From Rossellomorea marisflavi (GTDB lineage: Bacteria > Bacillota > Bacilli > Bacillales > Bacillaceae_B): 64,000 bases of DNA. Shown piece by piece: positions 8,973-18,381 of this stretch. Each line of letters begins with the position of its first letter. Positions within the stretch are counted from its first letter, which is position 1. Where the stretch lies: the NCBI GenBank assembly GCA_003667865.1, contig CP033051.1, positions 1 through 64,000 on the forward strand, given 5' to 3'. A program made the translations under genes and the position numbers. The notes below the pieces were generated by a model that saw only the letters and a program-made list of their open reading frames with translations, was not told where the DNA came from and did no database searches.

Positions 8973-9911
8973 TTAGCTTTGTGCACACACCTGTTGGAGT
9001 TCTTTAACAACTAGAGCCTTTTCATCCCAAGAAAAAATAGAAGCCCCTGCTGCCATAGGATGTCCTCCACCATTGTAGTTTTTCGCAATTGTATTGATAA
9101 TCGGTCCTTTCGAACGAAGTCTTACACGAATTTGATCAGCTTCTTCAATGAAAAATACCCAGGCTTTAATTCCTTTCACATCACCTAATGTACTTACTAA
9201 CAGCGATGCCTCTGATGGAACCACATTGAATTCCTGTAACACTTCTTTTGTCATTGTCACAACTGCACAACCATTTTCGTCCATTTCAAAATTTTGATAA
9301 ACATATCCTTGTAGCTTTAGCACCTTTGGGTCCATTTCATACATATTGTTAAAAAGCTCATTTCGATTGAAATCATATGTAATTAACTCTCCCGCAACCG
9401 CTAATGTTCGCTGCGTTGTACTAGGATATAGGAAGCGACCAGTATCTCCAACCATTCCAGCAAACAACAATCTTGCCGCTTCATCGTTAAGTTTTAATCC
9501 AGACTCTTTTCCGCTCTCATACAGCTCGTATATCATCTCACTACAAGAGCTAGCCGCTGTGTCAACCCATAATACATCGCCGTATTGATCTTCATTCGGG
9601 TGATGATCAATTTTAACAAGCTTTTCTCCTTTTGCGTATCGAGAATCACAAATACGTTCTTGATTCGCTGTATCACACACAATAACTAGTGCCCCTTCAT
9701 AAACACTGTCATCTATTACATCTAATCGCTTTAAAAAGTAAAGAGAAGGCTCTTCTTCACCAACCGCGTACACCTTTTTATCTGGGTACGAGTACTTAAT
9801 CATTTCAACAAGACCACCTTGCGAACCGTATGCATCCGGATCCGGTCGAACATGGCGATGTACAATAATGGTTTCATATTGTTGGATTAATGATAGAATT
9901 TCGGATTTCAC
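8973..9911 (-). CDS. nrnA: Nano-RNase / pAp phosphatase NrnA
   Basis: This 312-residue DHH-DHHA1 phosphoesterase degrades 2-5 nt RNAs and dephosphorylates 3'-phosphoadenosine 5'-phosphate, using Mn2+. Visible metal-binding motifs are HVRPDPDAYGSQ (residues 19-30), CDTANQ (about 84) and DHHPNEDQYG (about 106). The C-terminal substrate motif GGGHPMAAGAS is at about 284. The start is GTG at 9911 behind AAAAGGAG; no in-frame ATG is better placed. The length equals the B. subtilis protein (formerly YtqI). It is divergent from ytpI across a 158-bp gap, matching the conserved order. Confidence 0.96.
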   Translation of the reverse strand: MKSEILSLIQQYETIIVHRHVRPDPDAYGSQGGLVEMIKYSYPDKKVYAVGEEEPSLYFLKRLDVIDDSVYEGALVIVCDTANQERICDSRYAKGEKLVKIDHHPNEDQYGDVLWVDTAASSCSEMIYELYESGKESGLKLNDEAARLLFAGMVGDTGRFLYPSTTQRTLAVAGELITYDFNRNELFNNMYEMDPKVLKLQGYVYQNFEMDENGCAVVTMTKEVLQEFNVVPSEASLLVSTLGDVKGIKAWVFFIEEADQIRVRLRSKGPIINTIAKNYNGGGHPMAAGASIFSWDEKALVVKELQQVCAQS

Positions 9912-10069
9912 TTATAAAACTCCTTTTATGCGACATGCCTGTATGATGTCGTCCATTTAATTTTTCAAGAAAAAATAAAATGTTCACAGAATATTATTTG
10001 GATTTCTTGCTTGTTCCCGTTACAATAATAGAGATTAAGATTGAGCTCTAGCATAATGGAGGAAAGCAA

Positions 10070-10375
10070 ATGTTTGTTTTAGCTATATTTATTGTCCTTA
10101 CTCTTACTTTTTATATTTTTTATAAAGTTAGACAAGTTCGTAGCAATCGTCCAATGGAAAAAAAGTGGTTGTCTGCAAAAGCAAGTATCGCGTTAGGATT
10201 CTTTATCGCGCTATTTGGGATTAACCAGCTTTTTATTTATCAAATGACGATTACGTATGTCATTTCTGCTATTTTTATCGTGATCGGCTTAGGAAGCTGC
10301 TGGGCTGGTTGGAAAATGTACAGGCACGTACTTCCATTTGCCATTAGAGAAGCAGAAGAGTTAGATGGAAAATAA
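10070..10375 (+). CDS. ytpI: YtpI family membrane protein
   Basis: This 101-residue protein has three hydrophobic segments (about residues 1-18, 38-56 and 62-82). A basic stretch (KVRQVRSNRPMEKKW) follows the first segment, and the tail ends in an acidic cytoplasmic EAEELDGK. The pattern and position between nrnA and ytoI identify it as YtpI, whose function is unknown. The ATG at 10070 is preceded by GGAGGAAAG. It is transcribed alone, toward ytoI, and ends at a strong hairpin shared with the convergent gene. Confidence 0.9.
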   Translation: MFVLAIFIVLTLTFYIFYKVRQVRSNRPMEKKWLSAKASIALGFFIALFGINQLFIYQMTITYVISAIFIVIGLGSCWAGWKMYRHVLPFAIREAEELDGK

Positions 10376-10388
10376 TAATTCTTGAGAT

Positions 10389-10420
10389 AGACTTGGCTTA
10401 CTATTGCTAAGTCTTTTTTT
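10389..10420 (+). terminator. ytpI terminator
   Basis: Stem AGACTTGGC / GCTAAGTCT (one G-T pair), 9-base loop, then seven T. It abuts the ytoI stop codon. Confidence 0.9.
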
Positions 10421-11738
10421 AATGTCGGTCAATAAGTTGACATATGATCAGGCATTTCCCAACAAGAACACCTTCGTGAAACACTTCTACATCAACTTTA
10501 CCAAATTTACGCCCTACATCAAGAACCCTTGGTTGTATCTCGAGCAGGCTTTCCATCTGAACTGGTTTTATAAAATAAATAGACATATTCTCTACTACAA
10601 GATCACCTTTTTTATAAGGCTTTAGCGCACGATTGGCCACTTCTGTAACAATGCTCGTAAAAACTCCGTAAGAGATTGTACCGAGTCCGGTTGTCATTTG
10701 CGGTGTTACAGCAAATCGATAGAGGTCTTTTTCACCTGACTTCCCTTCAGTCACCTCTAGCTGACTTGTAATGGAATCTTCTATCGTTTCTCCAACTTGT
10801 GGCTGTCTTTGAATCATTTGCAATGCCTTTAGTACGTCCTGACGACTAATAATCCCCTGAAGTTTACTTTGTTCATTTACTACTGGGAGCACTTCGATCC
10901 CTTCCCAAATCATGACATGGGCAGCAGACGCTACACTTGTATTCGTACTTACTGTGATTGGATTTTTCGTCATTAGTTTATTGATTTTTATTTGCTTCTC
11001 TTGTCCCATGACATCTTTTGATGTAATCATTCCCTGTACTCTCATATTTTGGTCTACGACCGGAAATCTGCTGTGAAAGGTAGACTGGTTTTTCTCATAC
11101 CATTCTTCAAGAGTATCGTCGTGATGTAAGTAAGCCGTTTTGTCTAATGAAGTTAAAATGTCTTCTACAAGAACAATTTCTTTCTTTATTAGTTGGTCAT
11201 AAATAGCACGATTAATCATGGCTGCTACAGTAAACGTATCGTAGGATGTTGATATCACTGGAAGTTCTAATTCGTCCGCAAGCTTCTTTACTTCATCATC
11301 TGTATCAAATCCACCTGTTATCAGTACAGCTGCACCCGCTCTTAATGCAAGCTCATGTGCTTTTGTACGATTACCGACAATGAGAAGATTGCCTGCATCT
11401 GTATAACGCATCATTGCTTCAAGCTTCATTGCTCCAATAACAAATTTATTAAGCATTTTATGAAGTCCTGCACGCCCACCTAATACATGACCATCAATGA
11501 TATTCACAACTTCTGCAAATGTAAGTTTCTCAATGTTTTCCTTTTGTTTTCTCTCTATACGGATCGTTCCAACCCGTTCTATCGTGCTTACATAACCCTT
11601 TGCCTCAGCATCCTTAATAGCACGGTAAGCTGTTCCTTCACTAACCTCTAATGCTTTAGCAATCTGCCGAACGGATATCTTTTCTCCGATTGGAAGTGAA
11701 TCTATGTACTCTAAAATCTGCTCGTGCTTCGTAGCCAA
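10419..11738 (-). CDS. ytoI: HTH-DRTGG-CBS-hotdog protein YtoI
   Basis: This is a four-part protein of 439 residues. It has an N-terminal winged helix (about 1-60, SVRQIAKALEVSEGTAYRAI), a DRTGG domain (about 75-180) and a pair of CBS domains (about 190-310, including GMITSKDVMGQEKQI and LQGIISRQDVLKALQ). A C-terminal thioesterase-like hotdog domain (about 320-439) completes it. CBS domains usually bind adenine nucleotides, so a nucleotide-sensing regulator is likely, but no function is established. The frame opens at GTG 11747. The TTG at 11738 is better spaced from AAAGGG and gives the family N terminus MATKHEQIL, so it is preferred. Confidence 0.9.
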   Translation of the reverse strand: MATKHEQILEYIDSLPIGEKISVRQIAKALEVSEGTAYRAIKDAEAKGYVSTIERVGTIRIERKQKENIEKLTFAEVVNIIDGHVLGGRAGLHKMLNKFVIGAMKLEAMMRYTDAGNLLIVGNRTKAHELALRAGAAVLITGGFDTDDEVKKLADELELPVISTSYDTFTVAAMINRAIYDQLIKKEIVLVEDILTSLDKTAYLHHDDTLEEWYEKNQSTFHSRFPVVDQNMRVQGMITSKDVMGQEKQIKINKLMTKNPITVSTNTSVASAAHVMIWEGIEVLPVVNEQSKLQGIISRQDVLKALQMIQRQPQVGETIEDSITSQLEVTEGKSGEKDLYRFAVTPQMTTGLGTISYGVFTSIVTEVANRALKPYKKGDLVVENMSIYFIKPVQMESLLEIQPRVLDVGRKFGKVDVEVFHEGVLVGKCLIICQLIDRH

Positions 11739-11816
11739 CCTTTTCACCCTTTAATTTGTATTAAGTACCTTCATTATAAAGTGTATTCAAGGCTCTTTCA
11801 ATTTATAGAAAAAGAG

Positions 11817-11852
11817 AGAGGGACGGACCTAGCTTCGCAGGTCCGTCCCTCT
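11817..11852 (-). terminator. Terminator of the 80-residue membrane protein gene
   Basis: A perfect 14-bp stem AGAGGGACGGACCT / AGGTCCGTCCCTCT with an 8-base loop. T-rich tail on the minus strand. The 12-mer AGGGACGGACCT recurs in the hairpin at 16215. Confidence 0.85.
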
Positions 11853-11859
11853 TCTTCTA

Positions 11860-12102
11860 TTACCCAAAAGAACGTGCTCTTCTTTTTGGCTTTTTATAAG
11901 ATTGGAACTTGCTAGTATTCTTTGCTTTCTTAGGTGCATACATTAATGCAGATAAATTTCCAAGTAGTACAATAGCGGCCAATGCTAGCCAGGATATGGC
12001 AAAGATTCCTTCCATGCCTGCAGCGTGAACCGAGAGTCTTGGAACAGCATAATACAGCATAAGACCAGCTAATAGAATGCAAAGTATATATCTTTGTTTC
12101 AT
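11860..12102 (-). CDS. Small two-segment membrane protein of unknown function
   Basis: An 80-residue protein with hydrophobic segments at about 4-22 (YILCILLAGLMLYYAVPRL) and 31-53 (GIFAISWLALAAIVLLGNLS). A strongly basic C-terminal tail (KPKRRARSFG) should sit in the cytoplasm. I do not recognise a named family. The ATG at 12102 has an excellent AAGGAGGAG site and its own terminator follows, so it is a real gene. A second reading frame over the same DNA (11930-12121) lacks such support. It lies between ytoI and ytkL. Confidence 0.75.
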   Translation of the reverse strand: MKQRYILCILLAGLMLYYAVPRLSVHAAGMEGIFAISWLALAAIVLLGNLSALMYAPKKAKNTSKFQSYKKPKRRARSFG

Positions 12103-12202
12103 GAACAGCTCCTCCTTTCATACTTGTTTCATATGTATGCTCGTACTATTTATTTTATTTCTCGTTTGCGACTTCTTTGGGTGTCTTTTTATAAGTAGAA
12201 AC

Positions 12203-12249
12203 TCCATAAAAAATACCGCACAAACACCTATATCAGTATTTGCGCGGTA
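12203..12249 (-). terminator. ytkL terminator
   Basis: Stem TACCGC-ACAAA / TTTGCGCGGTA with one mismatch. Followed on the minus strand by a run of T. Confidence 0.8.
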
Positions 12250-12298
12250 AGGATCATCCTATTTCAAGTTAACAGTAAGAATGTATTTAAAGAAACGC

Positions 12299-12979
12299 TT
12301 ATAGTTCAATGCTTTCTCCAACTTCTAGTACTTTTCCATCTACAACCTGAAGCAGAGAGATAAAGTTGTTTGGATCCTGTTTAATAGGAGGGAACGTATC
12401 AAAGTGAATCGGAACAACAAGCTTCGGATTAAGAAATGATGCTGCAGTAGCCGCATCTTCCGGTCCCATTGTAAAATTATCTCCAATTGGCAGGAACGCT
12501 AGATCAATCGGATGTCTTTCCCCAATTAATTTCATGTCTGAGAATAATGCTGTGTCACCTGCATGGTAAACCGTTTTTCCTTCAATCATTAATAGAACTC
12601 CTGCAGGCATTCCCATATAAATAATTTGGTTATCAGGTGTAGTATAGCTGCTACCATGGAAAGCTTGTGTTAGTTTAACCTTTCCAAATTCAAATTCAAA
12701 GCTTCCACCAATATGCATTGGATGAGCTTTTACTCCCTGAAAGCCAAGGTATGTAGCAATTTCAGCATTAGCAATTACAAGAGCATCATTCTTTTTAGCT
12801 AATTCAACCGTGTCACCGAAATGATCATTATGACCATGAGTTAAAATAATAAAATCCGGTTTCTCATTTTCTACTTTAAGATCGGTTAATCCATTCCCAT
12901 TGATAAACGGGTCAATAAGGATCGTTTTCCCCTGGGTTTCAACCTTTACGACAGCATGTCCATGATATGAGACTTTCAT
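12299..12979 (-). CDS. ytkL: UPF0173 metal-dependent hydrolase YtkL
   Basis: This 226-residue protein has the metallo-beta-lactamase fold. The metal motif [10 protein letters not shown] (HxHxDH) lies at about residues 48-57. Further ligand histidines are in [13 protein letters not shown] and [12 protein letters not shown] (about 137). The closing [11 protein letters not shown] is near 190. These match the UPF0173 family, which includes B. subtilis YtkL; the substrate is unknown. The ATG at 12979 has AGGAGG upstream. It is a single-gene unit with a hairpin terminator. Confidence 0.93.
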   Translation of the reverse strand: MKVSYHGHAVVKVETQGKTILIDPFINGNGLTDLKVENEKPDFIILTHGHNDHFGDTVELAKKNDALVIANAEIATYLGFQGVKAHPMHIGGSFEFEFGKVKLTQAFHGSSYTTPDNQIIYMGMPAGVLLMIEGKTVYHAGDTALFSDMKLIGERHPIDLAFLPIGDNFTMGPEDAATAASFLNPKLVVPIHFDTFPPIKQDPNNFISLLQVVDGKVLEVGESIEL

Positions 12980-13261
12980 TAAAATGACCTCCTATTATTT
13001 TCTCAATACTAGTATTCTTTATAAAAAAACGATTTCCTCCTATCAAATGTTCCACTATACTGTATACCCGTTTTGGTTGTCTTTAAAAGCTATTTTCTTC
13101 TAAAGAATATATGTTTTATCTTCTTCTCTTCTTAGGAAGTCGTTCGCTACTAAAAGCACACCAATTGCTTTGTCAACTACATGATGACTCTTAGAGAAAA
13201 ATATTTGAGAGATGTTCTCTTAATCTAATGGTCTCAAGTCAACATTTGAGTCAGGTCCAAA

Positions 13262-13305
13262 AGAAAAAACCATCCCTTTAAGCTCTTACACTAAAAAGGA
13301 TGGTT
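13262..13305 (-). terminator. ald terminator
   Basis: Stem AACCATCC / GGATGGTT with pairing AAG/CTT extension; T-rich tail TTTTTTCTTTT on the minus strand. The rest of the gap 12980-13261 is AT-rich and I see no gene or clear site in it. Confidence 0.85.
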
Positions 13306-13318
13306 GTTGATGAATCGA

Positions 13319-14431
13319 TTATGATAATAATAATTTTGAATCTTTGTATTCTAAATCATGAGCTTCTGCAACCGCTTTGTATGTTACATACCCATCAAGT
13401 GCATTTAAGCCTTTTAATAACGCTTCATTATCAAGACACGCTTGTTTATAACCTTTGTTCGCAATTTGGATAGCATAAGGAACCGTTACATTTGTAAGCG
13501 CAATCGTTGATGTACGTGGAACCGCACCTGGCATATTCGCAACTGCGTAATGAACCACTCCATGCTTCTCATAAGTAGGAGCATCATGTGTTGTTATACG
13601 GTCAGTTGTTTCAAAAATACCACCTTGGTCAATCGCAATGTCAACAACTACAGAGCCTGGCGTCATTTGTTGGATCATATCCTCTGTAACAAGCTTTGGT
13701 GCTTTTGCACCTGGAATTAAAACAGCACCAATGACTAGGTCTGATTGCTTTACAGCATTTTCAATATTTAATGGATTAGACATTAACGTTGTTACATCAT
13801 GTCCAAAAATATCATCTAATTGACGAAGACGATCTGGGTTTAAATCAATAATCGTTACTTGTGCGCCTAGCCCAATAGCCATTTTCGCCGCATTTGTTCC
13901 AGCTACTCCACCACCGATAATCGTTACACGCCCACGTTGAACCCCAGGAACTCCTGAAAGTAGAATTCCTTTACCACCATGGATTTTCTCTAAGAATTGT
14001 GCACCGATTTGTGTTGCCATTCTTCCTGCTACTTCACTCATAGGAGTAAGTAAAGGAAGTGCACGGTTATATTCAACTGTTTCATAAGCAATTGAAACAA
14101 CTTTATTTTCAATTAACGCTTTTGTTAAGTTCGGCTCTGCCGCTAGATGTAGATATGTAAACAAGATTAATCCTTCACGGAAGTGAGCATATTCACTTTC
14201 TAATGGTTCTTTTACTTTCATAACCATTTCCATAGACCATGCTTCAGCAGCTGTTTCAACGATATTCGCTCCCGCTGCAATATAATCTTCATTTGTGAAA
14301 CCTGAACCAATTCCTGCTCCTGATTCAATAAAAACTTCGTGTCCAAATTGAACTAAGTTCACAACTCCAGCAGGTGTCATGGCTACACGATTCTCATTAT
14401 TTTTAATTTCCATTGGTACTCCAATACGCAT
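13319..14431 (-). CDS. ald: Alanine dehydrogenase
   Basis: The 370-residue NAD-dependent enzyme interconverts L-alanine and pyruvate plus ammonium. It allows alanine use as carbon and nitrogen source and matters for sporulation in B. subtilis. The start [20 protein letters not shown] is diagnostic. The N-terminal catalytic domain contains [12 protein letters not shown] (lysine near residue 74) and the active-site histidine in [10 protein letters not shown]. The central Rossmann motif [18 protein letters not shown] lies near residue 173. The ATG at 14431 follows AGGAGGT. It is transcribed alone. Length and motifs are standard. Confidence 0.97.
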   Translation of the reverse strand: MRIGVPMEIKNNENRVAMTPAGVVNLVQFGHEVFIESGAGIGSGFTNEDYIAAGANIVETAAEAWSMEMVMKVKEPLESEYAHFREGLILFTYLHLAAEPNLTKALIENKVVSIAYETVEYNRALPLLTPMSEVAGRMATQIGAQFLEKIHGGKGILLSGVPGVQRGRVTIIGGGVAGTNAAKMAIGLGAQVTIIDLNPDRLRQLDDIFGHDVTTLMSNPLNIENAVKQSDLVIGAVLIPGAKAPKLVTEDMIQQMTPGSVVVDIAIDQGGIFETTDRITTHDAPTYEKHGVVHYAVANMPGAVPRTSTIALTNVTVPYAIQIANKGYKQACLDNEALLKGLNALDGYVTYKAVAEAHDLEYKDSKLLLS

Positions 14432-14661
14432 ATTAGACCTACCTCCTATATTCCTTTATAAAAAAAGACAAATTCCCTTCACTACTATAACATTTCCTGT
14501 CGAAAATGCGATATATTTTTGTGTAATATGAAAGCATTTTCATTTTAACAAGAAAATCTTTGAATTCCTAATGTTTTTTAAAAATATCCAAAGTTTTTAT
14601 CTTCGCTTTTTTTCAAACATTCTTTACAATGAATAATGTAACTTCATAGAATTGAGGCGAG

Positions 14662-15993
14662 ATGCACATGCAGAAGCAACCATTAATAGAAAGATTAGGT
14701 CTTGAACCAGTACCCATGAGCTTAAAAACGACGCAGTGGTGGGAATATTTCATGATTCAATTGGCCTTCTCCGTAAACTCTGGAAACTTTCTCGTTCCGG
14801 CATTGGCCGTTTTAGAAGGAGGACTTTCTTTTTACTGGGCCATTCTCAGTACAGTATTAGGAGCAGGCTTAGCCTTTCTATTTGTATCTATTTTATCCTT
14901 GCCTGGAGCACGTTATGGTTTACCTGGACAATTTGTTATTCGAACGATGATTGGAAAAAAATTATCGATGTTCAGCGCTTCTCCTATTCGTTCGTTAACG
15001 TCACTTTATTGGTTTAGTGTCCAAACAATCGGTGGGACCCTTGTAGTCATTTCAATTTTAGAAAAATGGGCAGGTCTTTCAGTCCCCTTCTTACCTGTTG
15101 CACTTTCTTTAGCACTTGTCATGACAGTCTTAGCTTTAATTGGATTTGACGCCGTAAAAAAGGCTACCAAAATGTTTATACCGGTTTTAGTAGTCGGCCA
15201 GATGATTCTACTATATATATTTCTCTCAGATATCACTTCAGGTAATGTGCAAGTAAATGAAACAAGCTCTTTTTCATTTTCAATGTTTGTGTTTTTCGCA
15301 AGCTTAGCCTTTGTACAATATGTTTCAGGAGTTAGTGCTTCTTCAGATATGACACGTTATGCTACAAACGAACGTCATGGATTTTGGGGATTGTATGCAG
15401 GAAATGTTATTGGCTTTACCATGACAGCTATTCTCGGATCATTAAGTGCCGAACTCTATCAAAACTCAAATCCATTTGTTGCTGCAAGCGAATCTACCGG
15501 TTCTGTTGTTTTCATGATTATTATCATCATTACAGCAATGGTATCGATGATTTCGATTAATCTTAGTAATGCCTATACTGGTGGCTTTAGTCTACTCAAT
15601 GCTCTCCCTCAAATAGGGAGATTAAAAAGTGCCATTCTATTTGGAGTCTGTGGAATTGTATTAAGTGCATTTCCTACACTTGTCGAAAATGCAGAAAGCT
15701 ATATTTCGTGGCTTGGTGCTTTCGTTGTACCTCTTTCGGCCATTATCGTTACTGACTTTATTTTGATCAAAAAGAAAGAGATCAGTGAAGAGGACCTCAT
15801 ACAGCTTGCAGAAGGTAAAGCAACATATAATCATCAAGCATTAGCAACCTTGCTAACCATGATTGTGTTCTACATTGCCATCCCAGACCAATGGTCCCCA
15901 GGATTTATCACATTCGTCGCAACATCAGTCGTGTATTACTCGTTGATGAGTATGAAAGTAAATCGGAATGTACGAGGTCAGCGTGCTAGTTAG
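14662..15993 (+). CDS. NCS1-family cytosine/purine permease
   Basis: This protein of about 443 residues has twelve hydrophobic segments and resembles nucleobase:cation symporters of the CodB/NCS1 group. The N-terminal signature is PVPMSLKTTQWWEYFMIQLA with FSVNSGNFLVPALAVL after it. It also has LPGARYGLPGQFVIR and SGVSASSDMTRYATNERHGF, the last resembling the conserved DxxRY element before segment 7. Uptake of cytosine, uracil, allantoin or a related compound is possible; the substrate cannot be chosen. Two ATGs (14662 and 14668) fit the GAGGCG ribosome site; the second has more usual spacing. No nucleobase-degrading enzyme gene is nearby. Confidence 0.85.
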   Translation: MHMQKQPLIERLGLEPVPMSLKTTQWWEYFMIQLAFSVNSGNFLVPALAVLEGGLSFYWAILSTVLGAGLAFLFVSILSLPGARYGLPGQFVIRTMIGKKLSMFSASPIRSLTSLYWFSVQTIGGTLVVISILEKWAGLSVPFLPVALSLALVMTVLALIGFDAVKKATKMFIPVLVVGQMILLYIFLSDITSGNVQVNETSSFSFSMFVFFASLAFVQYVSGVSASSDMTRYATNERHGFWGLYAGNVIGFTMTAILGSLSAELYQNSNPFVAASESTGSVVFMIIIIITAMVSMISINLSNAYTGGFSLLNALPQIGRLKSAILFGVCGIVLSAFPTLVENAESYISWLGAFVVPLSAIIVTDFILIKKKEISEEDLIQLAEGKATYNHQALATLLTMIVFYIAIPDQWSPGFITFVATSVVYYSLMSMKVNRNVRGQRAS

Positions 15994-16042
15994 TTTCAAG
16001 AAAATAAGAAATTGCATTTTTTAAAGGCCCTTTTAAGAACCT

Positions 16043-16173
16043 GAGTTGCTTGTAACGGAAGGTGCTTGACTCCTGCGGGAAATAGCGGCACTGGTGAGAC
16101 CCCGCAGGCGCTAGCGCCGAGGAGGCTCACCGCCGCCCCGCGGAAAGCAAGCACCTGTAGTGGAAAGCAACGG
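16043..16173 (+). repeat. Long-hairpin intergenic repeat, copy 2
   Basis: Begins GAGTTGCTTGTAACGGAAGG and ends in TGGAAAGCAACGG. Arms AGGTGCTTG/CAAGCACCT are intact. The central part carries GCAGGCGCTAGCGCC, an extra small palindrome. It lies downstream of the permease gene. Confidence 0.85.
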
Positions 16174-16214
16174 ACCATGTCAATTAGAACTGTTTTTATA
16201 AACTTACATATCAA

Positions 16215-16240
16215 AGGTCCGTCCCTATAGGAACGGACCT
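16215..16240. terminator. Terminator-like hairpin AGGTCCGT...ACGGACCT
   Basis: Stem AGGTCCGT / ACGGACCT with inner CCTATAGG. T-rich sequence (CATTTTATTT) follows on the plus strand. It sits between the permease (+) and the 50-residue gene (-) and could end both. Confidence 0.7.
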
Positions 16241-16248
16241 CATTTTAT

Positions 16249-16401
16249 TTATGAATATTCGTTTTCACCATCATTATGAAATACTTGTCCATCAGGGCTA
16301 TCTACGACACCGTTAATATACGCGCCCATGATTTGACTACTTACCTCTTCTACCTCATGCTCATTGTAAAAAAAGGTTTCTTTTGGGTCTCTTTGCTTCA
16401 T
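16249..16401 (-). CDS. Small acidic protein of unknown function
   Basis: A 50-residue polypeptide starting MKQRDPKETFFYNEHEVEEV. It is rich in Glu/Asp, with no membrane segment and no cysteine. The open frame reaches 16449, but the ATG at 16401 has GGAAGGAAGG well spaced, so it is the likely start. I do not recognise a family. Presence of a good ribosome site and a terminator hairpin 9 bp past the stop support expression. It is divergent from the universal stress protein gene. Confidence 0.65.
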   Translation of the reverse strand: MKQRDPKETFFYNEHEVEEVSSQIMGAYINGVVDSPDGQVFHNDGENEYS

Positions 16402-16509
16402 GTTAATCCTTCCTTCCGTTTTATATAGAATCTCTTCTATATTTTTCAAAAATTTGTTACAGATATGAGTGGAAAAATATAGTATTCTTAAAGTAAGGAG
16501 GGATGTTGT

Positions 16510-16959
16510 ATGGCGTTACAATATAAAAATATCCTTGTTGGTGTTGACGGTTCTAATGAAGCAGAGTGGGCGTTTCAAAAGGCAATTGAAATTGCAAAAC
16601 GGAATGATAGTAAGCTCTCTTTACTACATGTAATTGATACACGATCCTTTGCCGCTGTTGAATCCTATGATAGAAAAATTGCAGATAGAGCCGAACGGTT
16701 TGCTCACGATCTACTAAAAAAATATGAGGATCAAGCTTTACAGTCTGGTGTTAAGCATGTGAATACATTACTAGAATACGGGTCACCAAAAGTGATCATC
16801 CCAAAGGATGCAGCGAATAAAGTAAATGCCGACTTAATCATTTGTGGTGCTACGGGCTTAAATGCTGTTGAGCGTTTTCTAATTGGAAGTGTTTCCGATC
16901 ATATAGTGCGTTCTGCACCATGTGATGTTCTTATTGTTCGGACAAAAGAAGATGAATAG
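16510..16959 (+). CDS. Universal stress protein (UspA family)
   Basis: This 149-residue Usp domain protein carries the strand 1 motif ILVGVDGSNEAEWAF (aspartate contacting ATP, near residue 14). The C-terminal ATP-binding motif GATGLNAVERFLIGSVSD is near residue 117 (pattern G-x2-G-x9-G-S). It is therefore probably an ATP-binding Usp that forms dimers. The ATG at 16510 follows AAGGAGGG. The next gene starts 11 bp after its stop, so they are likely cotranscribed. The precise stress role cannot be inferred. Confidence 0.93.
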   Translation: MALQYKNILVGVDGSNEAEWAFQKAIEIAKRNDSKLSLLHVIDTRSFAAVESYDRKIADRAERFAHDLLKKYEDQALQSGVKHVNTLLEYGSPKVIIPKDAANKVNADLIICGATGLNAVERFLIGSVSDHIVRSAPCDVLIVRTKEDE

Positions 16960-16970
16960 GAGGTCTATCT

Positions 16971-17492
16971 TTGACGTTACAGGTTCTAATAACTGAATTT
17001 GAAAGTATAAAAGGAAAAGGCGAACGCACTCTCGAACAACTCACATTAGAACACATCCTGTATTCTCCTTCAGCTGAATCGAATAGTATTGCTGTAATTG
17101 TGAAGCACCTACATGGTAACATGTTGTCACGTTGGACAGAATTTTTAACAACTGACGGAGAAAAGCCTTGGAGAAAACGTGATGATGAATTTGTCTTAAA
17201 CCATTTATCGAAAGAAGAGCTTTTTGTTCTTTGGCAAGAGGGCTGGAGTCTTGTTATGGACACGTTACACTCCCTAAAAGAAGAAGACCTTTCCAAAGAC
17301 GTCTATCTGCGTGGAGAAAAACACACTGTATATGAAGCAATCTTGCGACAATTATCGCATTACAGTTCACATGTCGGGCAAATGATGTACATCGGAAAAA
17401 TGCTTTTAAATGAAAATTGGATTTCTCTAAGTATTCCAAAAAGAAAATCAAAGGAATTTTTAGAAAAAAAGCGACAAGAAGCGAACAGATAA
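16971..17492 (+). CDS. DinB-like protein (DUF1572 type)
   Basis: The 173-residue protein has the four-helix DinB/YfiT-like arrangement of the DUF1572 group. Likely metal-site histidines are in AVIVKHLHGNMLSRW (about residue 47) and in RQLSHYSSHVGQMMYIGKML (about 130). The start is TTG at 16971, chosen because AGGAGG lies 7 bases upstream and the frame has no earlier start. It follows the Usp gene in the same operon. Some DinB-fold proteins are thiol-dependent S-transferases, but the reaction of this group is not known. A strong terminator follows. Confidence 0.85.
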   Translation: MTLQVLITEFESIKGKGERTLEQLTLEHILYSPSAESNSIAVIVKHLHGNMLSRWTEFLTTDGEKPWRKRDDEFVLNHLSKEELFVLWQEGWSLVMDTLHSLKEEDLSKDVYLRGEKHTVYEAILRQLSHYSSHVGQMMYIGKMLLNENWISLSIPKRKSKEFLEKKRQEANR

Positions 17493-17503
17493 TAATTATA
17501 ACC

Positions 17504-17538
17504 AAAGGGAAGTATCTACTCTTTAGATACTTCCCTTT
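17504..17538. terminator. Bidirectional terminator
   Basis: A perfect 15-bp stem AAAGGGAAGTATCTA / TAGATACTTCCCTTT with a 5-base loop. It lies between the convergent DinB-like gene (+) and the EcsC gene (-). Confidence 0.85.
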
Positions 17539-17541
17539 ACG

Positions 17542-18381
17542 TTAGTGTCCTTGTTTTTTTAAATGAAGGTAACGATATTGATAATAATGCTCTGCAAAGT
17601 CTGTAATGTTTCTTGCTAATTGATAATTAATGCCAGCTCCTATTGCCATGCTGATGATTGGGAGACCGGAAAGAGTTTTCTTTCGGAAAAGTGTTATAGC
17701 AACTGCTTTAAAACAATGCTTTAAAGGTCCTTCTAGCCAACTAGTGTCTGTTAGCTTTTCAGAACCATTGTAAAAATAATCTGACTCTTTTGTTTTGAGG
17801 TCTTCCATTAACTCTTCCCATGCTGTTGCCTTTAATCGGGAGGGTAATGTAGCTGCATGAAAAACTTTTAAAGATGTCATCATTTCAAAAGGTGTTTGAA
17901 CATCAAAACCATATGTGATCGCAATAAGTTGAATAGATCTAAGATTAATGATGACCATAGCTGGAAGATCTGATCCTAGTGCAATAAATCCGCCAGTTCC
18001 GGCAACTCCACCTTGCAGTAATGAATAGATGCGATGTCTTCCGGCATGCTGTTCCGCAATATAATGTAATTGATCGATAGTAAGATGCTGCAGATCTTGA
18101 ACATCCTCTATAGTTTGATTAAAGGCTCGAGCTGTTGTCACGATTCGTTCCCTTGCATCATTTTGCATTTGTGAGCCTTGAATCATCGAATGCATGTGAA
18201 ACAACCATCCATCTAGACGACTTAGGAACGGATCTTGATATGTTTCGGGAATGGCAGAGAAGGCAGTATTTATCCATTTTACATATGTATGTTCAAAATC
18301 GTTTGTTTCATAGGAGTACAGAGAATTCTTCCATGTTTGAATATTTTCCCAGACTTGTTGGTCACGCTCCGTCCAATTCAA
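17542..18381 (-). CDS. EcsC family protein
   Basis: A 279-residue protein with the EcsC domain. Amphipathic stretches are GVAGTGGFIALGSDLPAMVI (about residues 135-155) and LSGLPIISMAIGAGINYQLA near the C terminus (about 240-260). In B. subtilis EcsC is encoded with the EcsAB transporter, but here the gene stands alone, so a link to that transporter is not supported. The frame opens at GTG 18435. The TTG at 18381 has AAGGGGG at proper spacing and begins MNWTERDQQVWENIQ, which I favour. Function is unknown. Confidence 0.85.
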   Translation of the reverse strand: MNWTERDQQVWENIQTWKNSLYSYETNDFEHTYVKWINTAFSAIPETYQDPFLSRLDGWLFHMHSMIQGSQMQNDARERIVTTARAFNQTIEDVQDLQHLTIDQLHYIAEQHAGRHRIYSLLQGGVAGTGGFIALGSDLPAMVIINLRSIQLIAITYGFDVQTPFEMMTSLKVFHAATLPSRLKATAWEELMEDLKTKESDYFYNGSEKLTDTSWLEGPLKHCFKAVAITLFRKKTLSGLPIISMAIGAGINYQLARNITDFAEHYYQYRYLHLKKQGH

